Source of the DNA: Lachnospiraceae bacterium
GTDB taxonomy: Bacteria; Bacillota; Clostridia; Lachnospirales; Lachnospiraceae
Reading direction: 5' to 3'
Assembly (NCBI GenBank): GCA_021202635.1
Contig: JAJQCQ010000052.1
Span: forward strand, 1-52,266
Length of the DNA: 52,266 nt
The notes beneath the pieces were generated by a model that was given only the letters and a program-made list of their open reading frames with translations, was not told where the DNA came from and did not search any database. Positions 19,501 through 25,567 of this stretch are shown here, one piece after another; positions within the stretch are counted from its first letter, which is position 1; every line of letters begins with the position of its first letter. A program made the position numbers and the translations under genes.

Positions 19501-20507
19501 GAGGCATCGGTATACCATCCCATGCTTTTCAGGGTAACGGACCATGCGTAGGCGCCTGTCGCCTCCGGGAAATCTTCTTTGGAAATACCGGCATAGTGCA
19601 GGCAAAAAGAAACGAACATGGCGTCCCAGTCTCCGTAGGGATTCCCTGCCCATTCCCCATAGCGGGTGTAACCCTGAATCGTCTCGCCGTCGTCCGTCCG
19701 CTTATAGTTGGCGGTGCTTTCCGTGTAACCAAGCTGGCTCTTCGCCACAGCTACAAGATCATCCGCCCAATTCCCGCTCAGAGACGCAGGAAGGGTCGCC
19801 TCCCAGTCAGACGCGCTCTCCAGGTCCGCTGTCTCATCAATCAGGCACTCTACCGTGTGGGTGTGTTCCTCCAACGTACAGATCAGCTGTTTTTCATAGC
19901 AGACGTCGGTATGCGTGTGCCCGGTCTCGGACTCACATTCTTCCAGTCCGCAGATCAACACCTGCTCCGTCAGATAGCAGTCCTCCGTATGGGTATGCCC
20001 TTCGCTCTCCTCCAGGCCGCAGGTCAGCTCCATAGTATAGCAGCTGTCGGTGTGCGTATGGCCTTCGCTTTCCTCCAGGCCGCAGATCAGATTTCCTTCC
20101 TCATCAGTACAGCTGTCTGTATGCGTGTGCCCTTCGCATTCCTCCAGGCCACAGGTCAGCACCTTTGTATAGCAAGCGTCGGCATGCGTATGCCCTTCGC
20201 TCTCCTCCAGGCTGCAGATCAGCGTTCTCTCCGTCTCATAGCACGCTTCGGTATGAGTATGACCGGACGTCCCCTCCGATTCCTCCTGGCCGCAGATCAG
20301 CACAAGTTCATAACAGCTGTCGTCATGCGTGTGTTCCGTTTTGCCGCAATAGACTTCATTGGCCAGCGCCGCGCCGGTCAAGCGAAGCTGCCAGTATACG
20401 CCCATGCTCACAAAGGCGGCAAGCAGCAGCACAACGCAGGCCAGCCGCCTGCGCGCGTGTCGTTCCATCTTAAATTTTTCAAGATAGATATTTACCAGGT
20501 TCTGCAC
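10587..20507 (-). CDS. Giant LPXTG-type surface adhesin with pseudo-CHAP domain and BspA-type LRRs
   Basis: A 3306-residue secreted, wall-anchored protein, probably the pilus tip or accessory adhesin. The order is: signal peptide ending about ALA (residue 49); eight Cys/His modules (54-221); a CHAP-like domain (about 245-430) in which Asp295 and Arg378 replace the catalytic Cys and His; an acidic Ser/Glu linker (about 433-500); a beta domain; BspA-type LRR_5 repeats (about 640-1110, for example GITAIGAYAF and TLTSIGKYAF); a long series of adhesin beta domains; and a SpaA/CnaB domain (LTKVD lysine, LVEVTAPDGY glutamate). It ends with the sorting signal LPESG (3267-3271), a membrane helix and a basic tail. 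The start is GTG with AAGGGAG upstream. It is the last gene of the pilus operon, 141 bases after signal peptidase. The frame is intact over 9.9 kb. Confidence 0.92.
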   Translation of the reverse strand: MQNLVNIYLEKFKMERHARRRLACVVLLLAAFVSMGVYWQLRLTGAALANEVYCGKTEHTHDDSCYELVLICGQEESEGTSGHTHTEACYETERTLICSLEESEGHTHADACYTKVLTCGLEECEGHTHTDSCTDEEGNLICGLEESEGHTHTDSCYTMELTCGLEESEGHTHTEDCYLTEQVLICGLEECESETGHTHTDVCYEKQLICTLEEHTHTVECLIDETADLESASDWEATLPASLSGNWADDLVAVAKSQLGYTESTANYKRTDDGETIQGYTRYGEWAGNPYGDWDAMFVSFCLHYAGISKEDFPEATGAYAWSVTLKSMGWYTDASEAASAEKPETETEAVSEDTADGTPVAGDLVFFDTAGDGKIDRVGIVIKVDEGNGKLTVIEGDYAEKEEAADAVCKTEYSISDKTIVGYGMVSAAQKSGEADETEGENEEALAEAESEESLIGTESEEDRTGAESEEATDSESESEAETDSALESEAVGESTGAAALVQQTLDVTSDATTITVNGLLPEGASITATPVEVEIEGENVLLAFDISIYYENADGETVVFEPEDGTITVTIASAEITGGSSVYYVPEEGEPEKLDTAEAEDGAVAFDAEHFSVYAVTSSDSVEATGTITSTEGNTITWTIYKDSETGERTLVFSGEGSIPDYTSGTLTPWYSYCSTSGNTLDKLVIEDGITAIGAYAFHQSYVTEVSFPDTLTSIGKYAFCYSRSLTSVVIPDSVTYIGTYAFSYSHLEEIDLGEGVQTIESFAFYATYSGSGITVSLPDSLTSLGADAFNQACAYEVSDTNTNYKVIDGVLYSYDGTTLIDYPKYKVLDTYTVPSEVTTIATGALRYVLYVNSLVIDHAVTFQNSGYSMSNSNYRSIYLADGVVITGNAAFQTDTNLTEIRLPEGTTFTLNVSCLGGDSSLTYLKIPDGTTSIQNQSLSGLTGLETLYYDATSASSIASNVFGGTSGISYDLIVGTNVDTLPAGFTYLVANANTISFEGPNAIYITDGALANAPSPLTGISGWIYVDEYGVVYQLDVDNDTATLLYVPDSYVDGNGETQMLTEYTVPASFTVSGESDSTANATYAVTTVTSNALKYADNLAAITFADASRVTLKSYALANCETLKSVTDSAASTTVTTVEDAEKMGFAAIGTNAFYNTGLTTNTPALSEDTMDGSASISASITSSTITVTVSSGGAGTWTPNTDAGGTVLTTGGYVALTGQEVVVSTTVNNTSGTTQTYRLYMTCTDEDFSVNHGPGTTFTAGGVTITCVQDPNDPCSFYYEFTLSEGETLTLDLTCSYPNGADGGGLTATCAIMETTTAGGVTTVTGTKSTSTEELQIWWKTEKDDYTLAKTNGSQSSVQIKANEDGAYLASGLQYTITLTQDADKNSSKGEDYVTSVEYSDVITLPAGVTWDADVLEAIRNGSYTRSSGNTTTFSVDGTIIVTLAMTANSALALQKAVLSVDDKNQVVLTWTVKNIGTANLANNTFTLTVASEALDITLSSDDPNAEVFTENDNKVSNTVTSKVHYTFSDDVDSTASVTKELTVKEGNVAVSKQSASSVTYFGEDLTYEVSVYNDGATDYTCTSGTLTGSYTYTDTLPDAVYISAANMETMFQEAEEMGTPLTVTISGAVLGVSKTAVDADGSGNTVYLNSGNTSSDTETEGNTITITCERSGTEGAYTYSYKISVTNASGSEVSETSGADLEALLQGIGYGVTRSAIYTCTWTLRDQTTVTSDENKLTIQAGETLTWFILSTIKSTLQYLDDSDWPNEYPNSETVTITNTAAYLYDPAGKQIVKTGSVSKSVKREARIDLAVYDSEGNDLSSAVAASDGEAITYSQTFTHYGDGSYDDLAMVSDLYGSQYLLVPISLNNGNSSITGNIWTASTAGESWPGTGVTTYDADGDGIADYYVLGEGTYTNVAVGTYTKSDGTTGTLTASNISVGINANETDVVLGNTAYTYSGVHTEIDWYFDEMDGENYTINVEYQTLVDYGSQPSYTLGNVVWMNDRTGSRIYATLWGGGTIINYDKEIVTTRQDANDPDQDVVEDDDQSEIGEGETVLYRLTLYSTGDAGATFTLSGTNIADALPETYGTFEWSKANVKITDIVVVPADGTDDSNKVTGYASLEDDSNWSIETSWNGLTSSGQYYIIWDDDVNVTFTGNAAVYIYVELTFPENGVQVATAGGGTETVDQWDNYVAAVGGTTVSNTFYVYRNPATVTHILKEEGSATLTKGVYTLAQSSDSIKEISGNINLYPSGSNRDNYNNEDSAYRYIWYYVEVYNDSYSRLYINDLYDTLPEGFNYVMMGSTGDVRNDGRLMYIYAKSNVGTTVSSSDTSSSHWLVEQETGVTYMSATVTASTLSDGTLVFQISAGDGGTYSIKYDDDLGQYYLDHGESIVFGYICQIGTYAYTEDSATNTIAMSYTDYTEAGGVNVAEDHEVQGKDFSVDGGASTWYNGDTNDGSTTVKNSEQVSYDDGTDNSYWLTSEVTVTRGSIVPGASKSTVGYRYLANSDKTVLTYENSVNAGAVVYWEATLSNSGTVAIYDYSVTDVMPTPYVFAEDVTYSIVSSNGTTSASGTLFSFPDAEDVITLTTDSVVTITYKNEKNADVTADLTVDGSAVTISSVNGEFTVKLSMSGDDVVLEIGFTDTVWSIPEGGYLTLGYASYNPTGEYENKTYLNSVTLTPVLQDFDYAQSGKITSDGTGVYATSPVTVSTGASTSASKTVQQKSTDPAVTYTAAESGAENNSIVLTSQDGIFTYTLSVTNESSTYAMTELVVIDNLPTVGDHMTYDTTDRGSEYAVQLATDPNFTVVITSPTEIDSTYVKSLGTSTAADGSTVYTYLFNGYQSSEPTGGNEPYYTIEYSTISTSEYFTEDDEHGTVTASDQWTNDRAYASSIDTVTAIRVIIKDSSEVIIPAGATVSISFDAQVKPTVTTDPQTGTTTTTYPDPGATAWNNFDYDYTMNMTGSAWLSAMPLEVGVQVPSAPKLEKRLVDLDGNAYTAAEDTAFTFIVYEGSEQTDSNGDSYSSLAELETALNSAGITYKEITVTVEKDHSNSGYISLGGSDWSGWTWTQGNTYTIAEFFSDNTDDTYTFKSWTAANGTSGDTANGTSYTFTYDRDKTLYLTAVNTNTLWKLCLTKVDANIQDANTGAYTKTLEGAVFALYTKNENLKMSDADYQSLTLADLPDQTITIGDGADAVTWYLTAVQTTGTDGTLSFADLSEEEYYLVEVTAPDGYNLDATPISVSRGDSTEVARTVTNSPGFELPESGGPGTWMFTLTGLILSGSAAWMLLYRCRKKRRVFRG
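19842..20354 (-). repeat. Eight tandem Cys-His modules in the adhesin
   Basis: Residues 52-222 of the giant adhesin form eight units, each with a Cys, a short Glu-rich stretch, then HTH and, three residues on, a second Cys (for example C142, H150, H152, C156). The spacing from HxH to the second Cys is constant in all eight. The regular Cys/His/His/Cys sets suggest metal binding or disulphide-linked beads. The DNA repeats are similar but not identical. Confidence 0.85.
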
Positions 20508-20648
20508 ACTGCCATCTCCCTTTCACCCGGCAAAAGCGCCTCCGGGCTTCTTTCATCAAACAAACCGGTTTTCAAACAGTTACCGACCGCTACTCAACCA
20601 CGCACTTGCTTATGCGGTCTGTGTCAAAAACCGTTCATCCGCAAAACG

Positions 20649-21245
20649 TCAGCTGATCAGTGAAATCTGTTTCAGCGGCCACACCCGCAGTATGACCTTC
20701 CCGACAATCTGGTCCACTTCAATACAGCCTATCACACTGCTTCGGGAATCAATCGAGGTCGTTCGGTTGTCTCCCATGACAAAATAGCGGTTTTCCGGCA
20801 CCTGATAGGGGTACGTGATATCCGTCTCCCCCAGGGATTTTTCCGTCACATACGGCTCATCGAACAATTCCCCGTTGACCGTTACATTGCCATCCTCATC
20901 AATATCAATATAATCTCCCGGACCGCCGATGACACGCTTCAAAAGCAGCTTGTTCTGATAATAAAATCCGATCAGATCTCCCGTCTCAAACTTACCGGTT
21001 TTCACCAGAAGAATAATATCGCCATCCGACAGAGTCGGCTCCATACTGGTACCGGCCACCTGCAGCATCGGAAGAAAAAGAGTCGCCAGCAGGACAGACA
21101 CCGCCGCCACGATAATCAGCGCGTAGATCGTCGTCCGCAGAGTCTGCAGGTAACGTCTCTGATATTGCAGCCGCTCCCGCTCCGCTATAACGGCTTCCTC
21201 ACTGGGAATTTTCGCTGTGCGCAGGTCAAGATGATGCTCTGTCAA
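20649..21245 (-). CDS. lepB: Signal peptidase I (pilus-operon type)
   Basis: A 198-residue membrane-bound peptidase with one N-terminal membrane helix (about residues 36-60). It has the serine motif GTSMEPTL (Ser67), the lysine motif LLKRVIGGPGD (Lys103) and the FVMGDNR box. No ATG fits. The frame opens with TTG at 21245, preceded by AGGAGG nine bases upstream, so a TTG start is likely and may keep expression low. Placed between sortase and adhesin, it resembles SipA-type peptidases of pilus islands, which help process or chaperone pilin precursors. Confidence 0.9.
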   Translation of the reverse strand: MTEHHLDLRTAKIPSEEAVIAERERLQYQRRYLQTLRTTIYALIIVAAVSVLLATLFLPMLQVAGTSMEPTLSDGDIILLVKTGKFETGDLIGFYYQNKLLLKRVIGGPGDYIDIDEDGNVTVNGELFDEPYVTEKSLGETDITYPYQVPENRYFVMGDNRTTSIDSRSSVIGCIEVDQIVGKVILRVWPLKQISLIS

Positions 21246-21305
21246 ATGCGGTCGCCTCCTGTTTCACTTTTTCCTGTTTCCCATCAAAACACACACAGGC
21301 CAGCT

Positions 21306-22199
21306 TCACTGGCCGCTTCGTTCTCTGTCTTTTTTGTTTCTCCTGCTTCTGACCCTGTGAGAATCCCAGGACACCCAGATCAGCAATAGCAGCACCATCG
21401 GCACCGCCAGCATCGGAGCAGCCAGAAGCGGCGACAGTTTCGTCGCCTCCGCAGTCACACTGATCAGCTTCTGATCTGCGTTCTCGACCCGCACGCCCCT
21501 CACCAGAAGCCGTTCACTGTTGACACCGTAGGGGGTGCAGGTCAGCAGGGTACAGTAATCCTTTCCCTCTTCGATATACAGTTTCTCAATCTCGGTCGGC
21601 TCGACAATGGAAATCTGGTCAACCTCATAGGTCATCACCCGGTCCAGAACCGTGATCGTAAACGTATCCCCGATCTCCATCTGATCCAGGTGGGTAAACA
21701 AAAGCGCGCTCGGCAGCCCGCGGTGTGCGGAAATCACGCAATGGGTGCTCTCCCCGCCCACCGGAAGGCTGGTTCCTTCCAGATGTCCAGAGGCGGTCTG
21801 CAGCACATTCACATCCGTCCCATGGTAGATCGGAAGCTGCACATCGATTTTCTCTATGGTAACATATCCCATCACGCCGGTCCCGCTGACATCCAGCAGG
21901 TCCCAATAATCCTCATCCACCAGCTCCGGGGAAGGAATCGTCCGCGAGGAACCGATTTCCGCCAGCATCGCGTTATAAGCTTCCGCTGCCTCAAAGTACG
22001 CGGTATAATCGGTTGCCGACAGGTTTGCCACCGCCGCATCATAAGTGGCTATGGCACGGGAAGTCACCTTTTCGTTCCACCAATTGCTCACAGAAGGGTA
22101 GGCCAGAATAACAATCCCGGCCAGAAGCATACAGACCAGAAGAATCGTCGTAAGCCGATCCCTTCTTACGTCCCGCTTCGTTTTTTCAAGCCGCTTCAT
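21306..22199 (-). CDS. srtC: Class C sortase (pilin polymerase)
   Basis: A 297-residue membrane transpeptidase that links pilin subunits through isopeptide bonds. It has two membrane segments (about 18-35 and 255-272), as class C enzymes do. The catalytic residues are His159 in SAHRG, Cys221 in TLLTCTPYG and Arg230 in NSERLLVRG. The N-terminal half lacks a clear DPW/DPF lid motif; DYWD at 97-100 occupies about that region. It lies downstream of the shaft pilin with a 159-base gap and upstream of the signal peptidase by 60 bases. Confidence 0.93.
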   Translation of the reverse strand: MKRLEKTKRDVRRDRLTTILLVCMLLAGIVILAYPSVSNWWNEKVTSRAIATYDAAVANLSATDYTAYFEAAEAYNAMLAEIGSSRTIPSPELVDEDYWDLLDVSGTGVMGYVTIEKIDVQLPIYHGTDVNVLQTASGHLEGTSLPVGGESTHCVISAHRGLPSALLFTHLDQMEIGDTFTITVLDRVMTYEVDQISIVEPTEIEKLYIEEGKDYCTLLTCTPYGVNSERLLVRGVRVENADQKLISVTAEATKLSPLLAAPMLAVPMVLLLLIWVSWDSHRVRSRRNKKDRERSGQ

Positions 22200-22358
22200 G
22201 CTTTCCTGGCCACTCCTCTGTATTACAATTCTCTCGTCTCACTTGCCAGACTCAAGCGCCCTTTGCCAAAGCTTTTGCGGCCTGCGACGAGACAGTTATG
22301 TCATGCGATTCGCGCCCCGGCGACCGCAAAACACATCCATTATTTCGCAACGAATCCT

Positions 22359-24113
22359 TTACTGCTCCCCGCTCTTTCTCATGCGGCTTCTGGTAATCAG
22401 CAACACCGCCGCCAGAAGGACAAGGATCGTACCAATCACATAGAAGATCGTCGTGCCGATGCCGCCGGTGGAGGGCATGGACGTACCTGCGTTGTTCACT
22501 ATGGTCACATCAACAGAACTCTTGTCAGCATCCGTAGATTCTGCTGCCTGGCCGTCATCAACCGAAACTGTCAGACTGCTTACCTCATCCACACCGTCAT
22601 TATCCCTATCTTCATACGTTGCGGTAATTACTATCTTTACAGGATTAGAGAGAAGATTATAGCCGTCTGGAGCCTTTGTCTCCTCCAGATAATAAGTTCC
22701 TGCATCCAGGCCAGTGATAGAGAAGTTTCCATCTTGATCCGATTGCAGCGTAGAGGCGTATGGTGTGCCTTCCGCAGAAGTCTTATAAGTCGTCCAGCCA
22801 GTGACATTACCAGAGGAATCCACGATAACGTAATGCTTTTCACTGCTTGCGTCTAAATAATAAAGTACAAACTCCGCATCTTCCAGCATTGTCGTATACG
22901 AACCGCTTCCCGTATCGTAAGAGTCCCCATCCACCTTAGTTACATCCAGTTCAAAAGTGAACACAACTGCCTCTTTCGTAGTCGTCTTACCTGTTCCGCT
23001 TCCGTTTGGATTATTCGAATATGTCAAGTAAACTTCATTGGCGTTTCCATCATTGCCAAAAACAGCGCTGTTGTTTAATGTGGCACTGTAAGTTACAACA
23101 ATTACGCTGCTTGATGTTACAGAAATAGGATCACCCGAAGTGTCTGTCAAAGATTTCACATCATTAATCGTAAGCGTCAGAACTTTACCGCCATAATATG
23201 GGGCATCCGGATCTGAGATGCCAGAAACATTTACCAAACTAACGGTATATCCGCCTCCCACTTCCGTCCCACTGCTCGAAGATGCGTTCGGATAAACAGT
23301 CACGGTCACGTCCGATGCCGCAATCGTTCCAGTAGTAGCCGTATCCAGCGTCAATCCCGCAGACAAAGTATCGGTAAATATAAGCTGGTAAGTTGAATAA
23401 TCCGCAAGTGTACTCGGAAGCGTGGCAGTCAGCTTATAGGGAATGCTGTCGCCAATGCTGTAGTCCGCGTAATCCTGCCAGGCACCTGTGCTATCCTCCT
23501 GCACTTCCTTTTCGACCGTCGATATCGATGACTTCGGAGTCGCAGTTACATCACTGACTACTTCCAGAATATATCTTGTATATGCATCATCTGTTCCATC
23601 CAGAGAGTTATCTTTATCTTTCACAAGATAATAGCCCGCGGCCAGACCAGAGATCGTGTAATTCGAAGTATTATAGATACTTGTAGCTATATCCGTTGCA
23701 GTAGTTGTCAGATACTTGCTGACAATATCCGCAAATGCCTGTGCGACAGCACTGTCCTTTGTGTTATTACTATCACTGCCCAGCACTTCCGCAACAGAAG
23801 CCGCATCCGTGCAGCTTGCAAATGGGGTAGTTCCACTCACTGTTAATTCTTTTAGCGCTTCCAAAAGTGTTTTTCCATCTACTATTGAGGTTATATCAAC
23901 CCCACTTCCCCATTCAATATTGGCAAGGACATAGGGATCACTCGCTGTGCCATTTCCTGTGAGGTCGCCTGTAAAAATCTGGTATGCCTCATATGTATGT
24001 CCAGAAGTTGAATTATCAATCGTAATTGTGTACGCCAGTGCCGTCACGCTCATCGCCACTGCCATTACCAGTGCCAGCATCAAACCGGCGATTTTTCTGA
24101 ATCTTCTCATCAT
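22359..24113 (-). CDS. Major (shaft) pilin, isopeptide-forming, SpaA/FimA type
   Basis: A 584-residue secreted subunit. The signal peptide ends about ALA (27). There follow an N-terminal pilin domain, a middle domain (about 200-385) and a C-terminal CnaB domain (about 386-545) with the lysine of LDVTKVDG and the E-box YYLEETKAPDGYNL. The sorting signal is MPSTG (546-550), with Met in place of the usual Leu, then a membrane helix and basic tail. Lys194 in ATPKSS, at the end of the first domain, is the best candidate for the pilin-motif lysine; the more familiar VYPK form is absent (VYPNA at 273-277). The start has AAGGAGAG upstream. As first gene of the operon it should be the most abundant product. 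Confidence 0.92.
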   Translation of the reverse strand: MMRRFRKIAGLMLALVMAVAMSVTALAYTITIDNSTSGHTYEAYQIFTGDLTGNGTASDPYVLANIEWGSGVDITSIVDGKTLLEALKELTVSGTTPFASCTDAASVAEVLGSDSNNTKDSAVAQAFADIVSKYLTTTATDIATSIYNTSNYTISGLAAGYYLVKDKDNSLDGTDDAYTRYILEVVSDVTATPKSSISTVEKEVQEDSTGAWQDYADYSIGDSIPYKLTATLPSTLADYSTYQLIFTDTLSAGLTLDTATTGTIAASDVTVTVYPNASSSSGTEVGGGYTVSLVNVSGISDPDAPYYGGKVLTLTINDVKSLTDTSGDPISVTSSSVIVVTYSATLNNSAVFGNDGNANEVYLTYSNNPNGSGTGKTTTKEAVVFTFELDVTKVDGDSYDTGSGSYTTMLEDAEFVLYYLDASSEKHYVIVDSSGNVTGWTTYKTSAEGTPYASTLQSDQDGNFSITGLDAGTYYLEETKAPDGYNLLSNPVKIVITATYEDRDNDGVDEVSSLTVSVDDGQAAESTDADKSSVDVTIVNNAGTSMPSTGGIGTTIFYVIGTILVLLAAVLLITRSRMRKSGEQ

Positions 24114-24350
24114 GCTCTCTCCTTCTTGTTCTTAATCCTAACGTCTTTTCTATATATAAACAGGGTATCTCAAAATATCTCAGAAGCAACTCGCTCCCTC
24201 CTTCGGAAATGTCCTTCCTCTGCATCTGATCCACCCATGTCCATATCTAAGAAGCATCATTGCCCGTTCCCTCCCCTCACATCAGAGTTATCCTCCGATT
24301 TTACGAAAGTACGGCAGGTAAAACTGCTAAAACCTTCCTACGTCTGTATT
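24114..24350 (-). other. Leader of the pilus operon
   Basis: About 236 nt separate the predicted start of transcription from the shaft pilin ATG. No gene and no strong hairpin is seen. A leader this long leaves room for post-transcriptional control, but nothing specific can be read from it. Confidence 0.4.
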
Positions 24351-24356
24351 TTTATT

Positions 24357-24365
24357 ATTATATCA
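24357..24365 (-). promoter_or_regulatory. Extended -10 promoter of the pilus operon
   Basis: On the minus strand TGA precedes a perfect TATAAT (TGATATAAT). No consensus -35 box lies at the right distance, which fits an extended -10 promoter or one that needs an activator. Confidence 0.55.
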
Positions 24366-24508
24366 CAGAATCCACAAAGCGCTGATACCATTGGTGCTGT
24401 CTAACCCGACCATTCGTTCCATTTTCCTGTCACCTGTCACAGTCATTGGGTGACTAATGTGACGATTGGATTGAAATTGAATAGAATAACACCTTTCTCC
24501 CCTATCCG

Positions 24509-24556
24509 CCCGCGCCTGACGTTAGCCGGAAATACTCCTTACGCGGCCCTGCGCAT
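24509..24556. repeat. Dispersed repeat, copy B
   Basis: Matches 191-236 at roughly 85 percent by eye, sharing CCTGACGTTAGCC-like and CCTTACGCGGC blocks with a one-base length change. It is intergenic, next to the terminator at 24569-24596. Confidence 0.6.
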
Positions 24557-24568
24557 AAAAGAAAGCGC

Positions 24569-24596
24569 AAAAAAAGACAGCCGGTTCGGGCTGCCT
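24569..24596 (-). terminator. Terminator downstream of the AAA-ATPase remnant
   Basis: On the minus strand GGCAGCC pairs with GGCTGTC around a short loop, followed by seven T. A wider 10-bp inverted repeat (AAAGCGCAAA at 24562-24571, TTTGCGCTTT at 24601-24610) flanks it. Confidence 0.8.
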
Positions 24597-24712
24597 TTCC
24601 TTTGCGCTTTTGTACGCCTGCCATTCTATTTTATCCGGAGTCCTATGTCAATCGCATATCCGCTTCTGCAAATCGCCAGGCGATTAATCCGGATTGTTAC
24701 ATAAACTCTATT

Positions 24713-25200
24713 TTACACCGATGTCCTTTCTCTTTCCAGTTCACGCATATAGCTGTACTTTGATTCTGTCCGTATAATCCGGTCAAATTCCTGTTCGAGT
24801 TCCTTATTCGGAATCCGCACACAGCCATTGTTGTAATTCAAATATCCATACACGGTCATCACAGACAAAATCTCATCCCTGTACGTTAACTTTGTTGCCG
24901 TCGAAGCATATTCTGAAAGATCTGCCTCAACCGGCTCTCCAGCTGCAATGAGCATCACCGCCTCTCTTACACCGTCAACATCAACATCCCAGCGCTCCTT
25001 ATAGTTCATGTAAACCTGTTTTACAGTTTCTCCTGTGTTGCTGACAAAGGCAAACATACCACGGCGGTCATCATCAAAAATAACACTGTAATAACTCGAG
25101 ATTCTGTGTTACAAAGCTTAATAAAGAATTTTGAATAGCCGTCCATTCTCATGTGTTCAATCAGAATAGCAGAGTTGTTTTGTAGGTAAGTTACATTCAT
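24713..25200 (-). pseudogene. Frameshifted fragment of an AAA-ATPase-like / PD-(D/E)XK family gene
   Basis: The minus strand encodes MNVTYLQNNSAILIEHMRMD and on to KLCNTE. After what looks like the loss of one base near 25101-25104 the reading moves to another frame, with SSYYSVIFDDDRRGMFAF, then GETVKQVYMNYKERWDVDVD, then YGYLNYNNGCVRIPNKEL and a stop. This is the late part of the large family of AAA-ATPase-like proteins that end in a DUF1703-type nuclease domain. Both the Walker motifs and the nuclease end are absent. It is therefore a double-truncated, frameshifted remnant, in keeping with the mobile character of this zone. Confidence 0.75.
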
Positions 25201-25279
25201 GCATGTTTCCTCCTTTTTCAGAAATTGTAGGAAACATTATAAACGATAACTGATGCAAGTAACACATAAACCAGAAACA

Positions 25280-25343
25280 ATATCTCCACCTTTTATGGCA
25301 CCAAATACCGTATTTGCTGGATATTTGAAAAAGGTGGAGATAT
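25280..25343. repeat. 15-bp inverted repeat with nested palindrome
   Basis: Perfect arms 25280-25294 and 25329-25343 (ATATCTCCACCTTTT and its complement) enclose 34 bases that hold a second palindrome, CAAATAC-C-GTATTTG. It lies about 100 bases upstream of the small RNA promoter. It could be a terminator, a miniature element or part of a longer regulatory RNA. The rest of 25201-25443 shows nothing further. Confidence 0.65.
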
Positions 25344-25443
25344 GTGGCAGGTTGAGATAATTTGACAGATGGTAATATACTGCTTTTATATCTATGAATA
25401 AAAACGTAGCCTTCGCATATATTAAAAATATCTGGCAGAACTC

Positions 25444-25472
25444 TTGACTTTCCGAGTGATTTCAAGTATTAT
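25444..25472 (+). promoter_or_regulatory. Promoter of the abiF-like RNA
   Basis: TTGACT, a 17-base spacer and TATTAT. Transcription would begin at about 25479, so the product is a short RNA ending at the terminator at 25517-25546, before the Abi start codon. Confidence 0.8.
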
Positions 25473-25478
25473 ACAGCC

Positions 25479-25546
25479 AGTGAATGCGTTGCAGACACCT
25501 GTGAGGCCTGTGACCGGAGGAGAACCTGCGGGGTCTCCTCTTTTTT
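25479..25546 (+). ncRNA. Candidate abiF RNA (small RNA upstream of an Abi gene)
   Basis: A strong promoter and a clear intrinsic terminator define an RNA of about 68 nt. The terminator stem is GAGGAGA (25517-25523) with TCTCCTC (25534-25540), followed by six T. The body holds small internal complementarities, such as CCTGTGAGG (a 3-bp stem) and ACCTGTGA/GCCTGTGA near-repeats. It ends 21 bases before the Abi gene. An 'abiF RNA' motif has been described from comparative genomics directly upstream of Abi_2-family genes, and the place, size and terminator fit. I cannot align it to the Rfam model. It probably acts as the antitoxin or guide-like partner of the Abi protein. Confidence 0.7.
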
Positions 25547-25567
25547 CTGTGATTAGGTGGTAGTTTT

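Noticed and set aside
19842-20354. CRISPR-like periodic repeats
   Set aside because: The periodicity comes from coding for protein modules of unequal length. There are no constant repeats with unique spacers, and no cas genes are near.
19596-20663. 355-codon open frame on the plus strand opposite the adhesin repeats
   Set aside because: It is antisense to a clear coding region of repeated Cys/His modules, has no ribosome site, and its sequence only mirrors the repeats.
21690-22856. 388-codon open frame on the plus strand across sortase and pilin genes
   Set aside because: It lies antisense to recognised genes and has no plausible start; it follows from low stop-codon frequency in GC-rich DNA.
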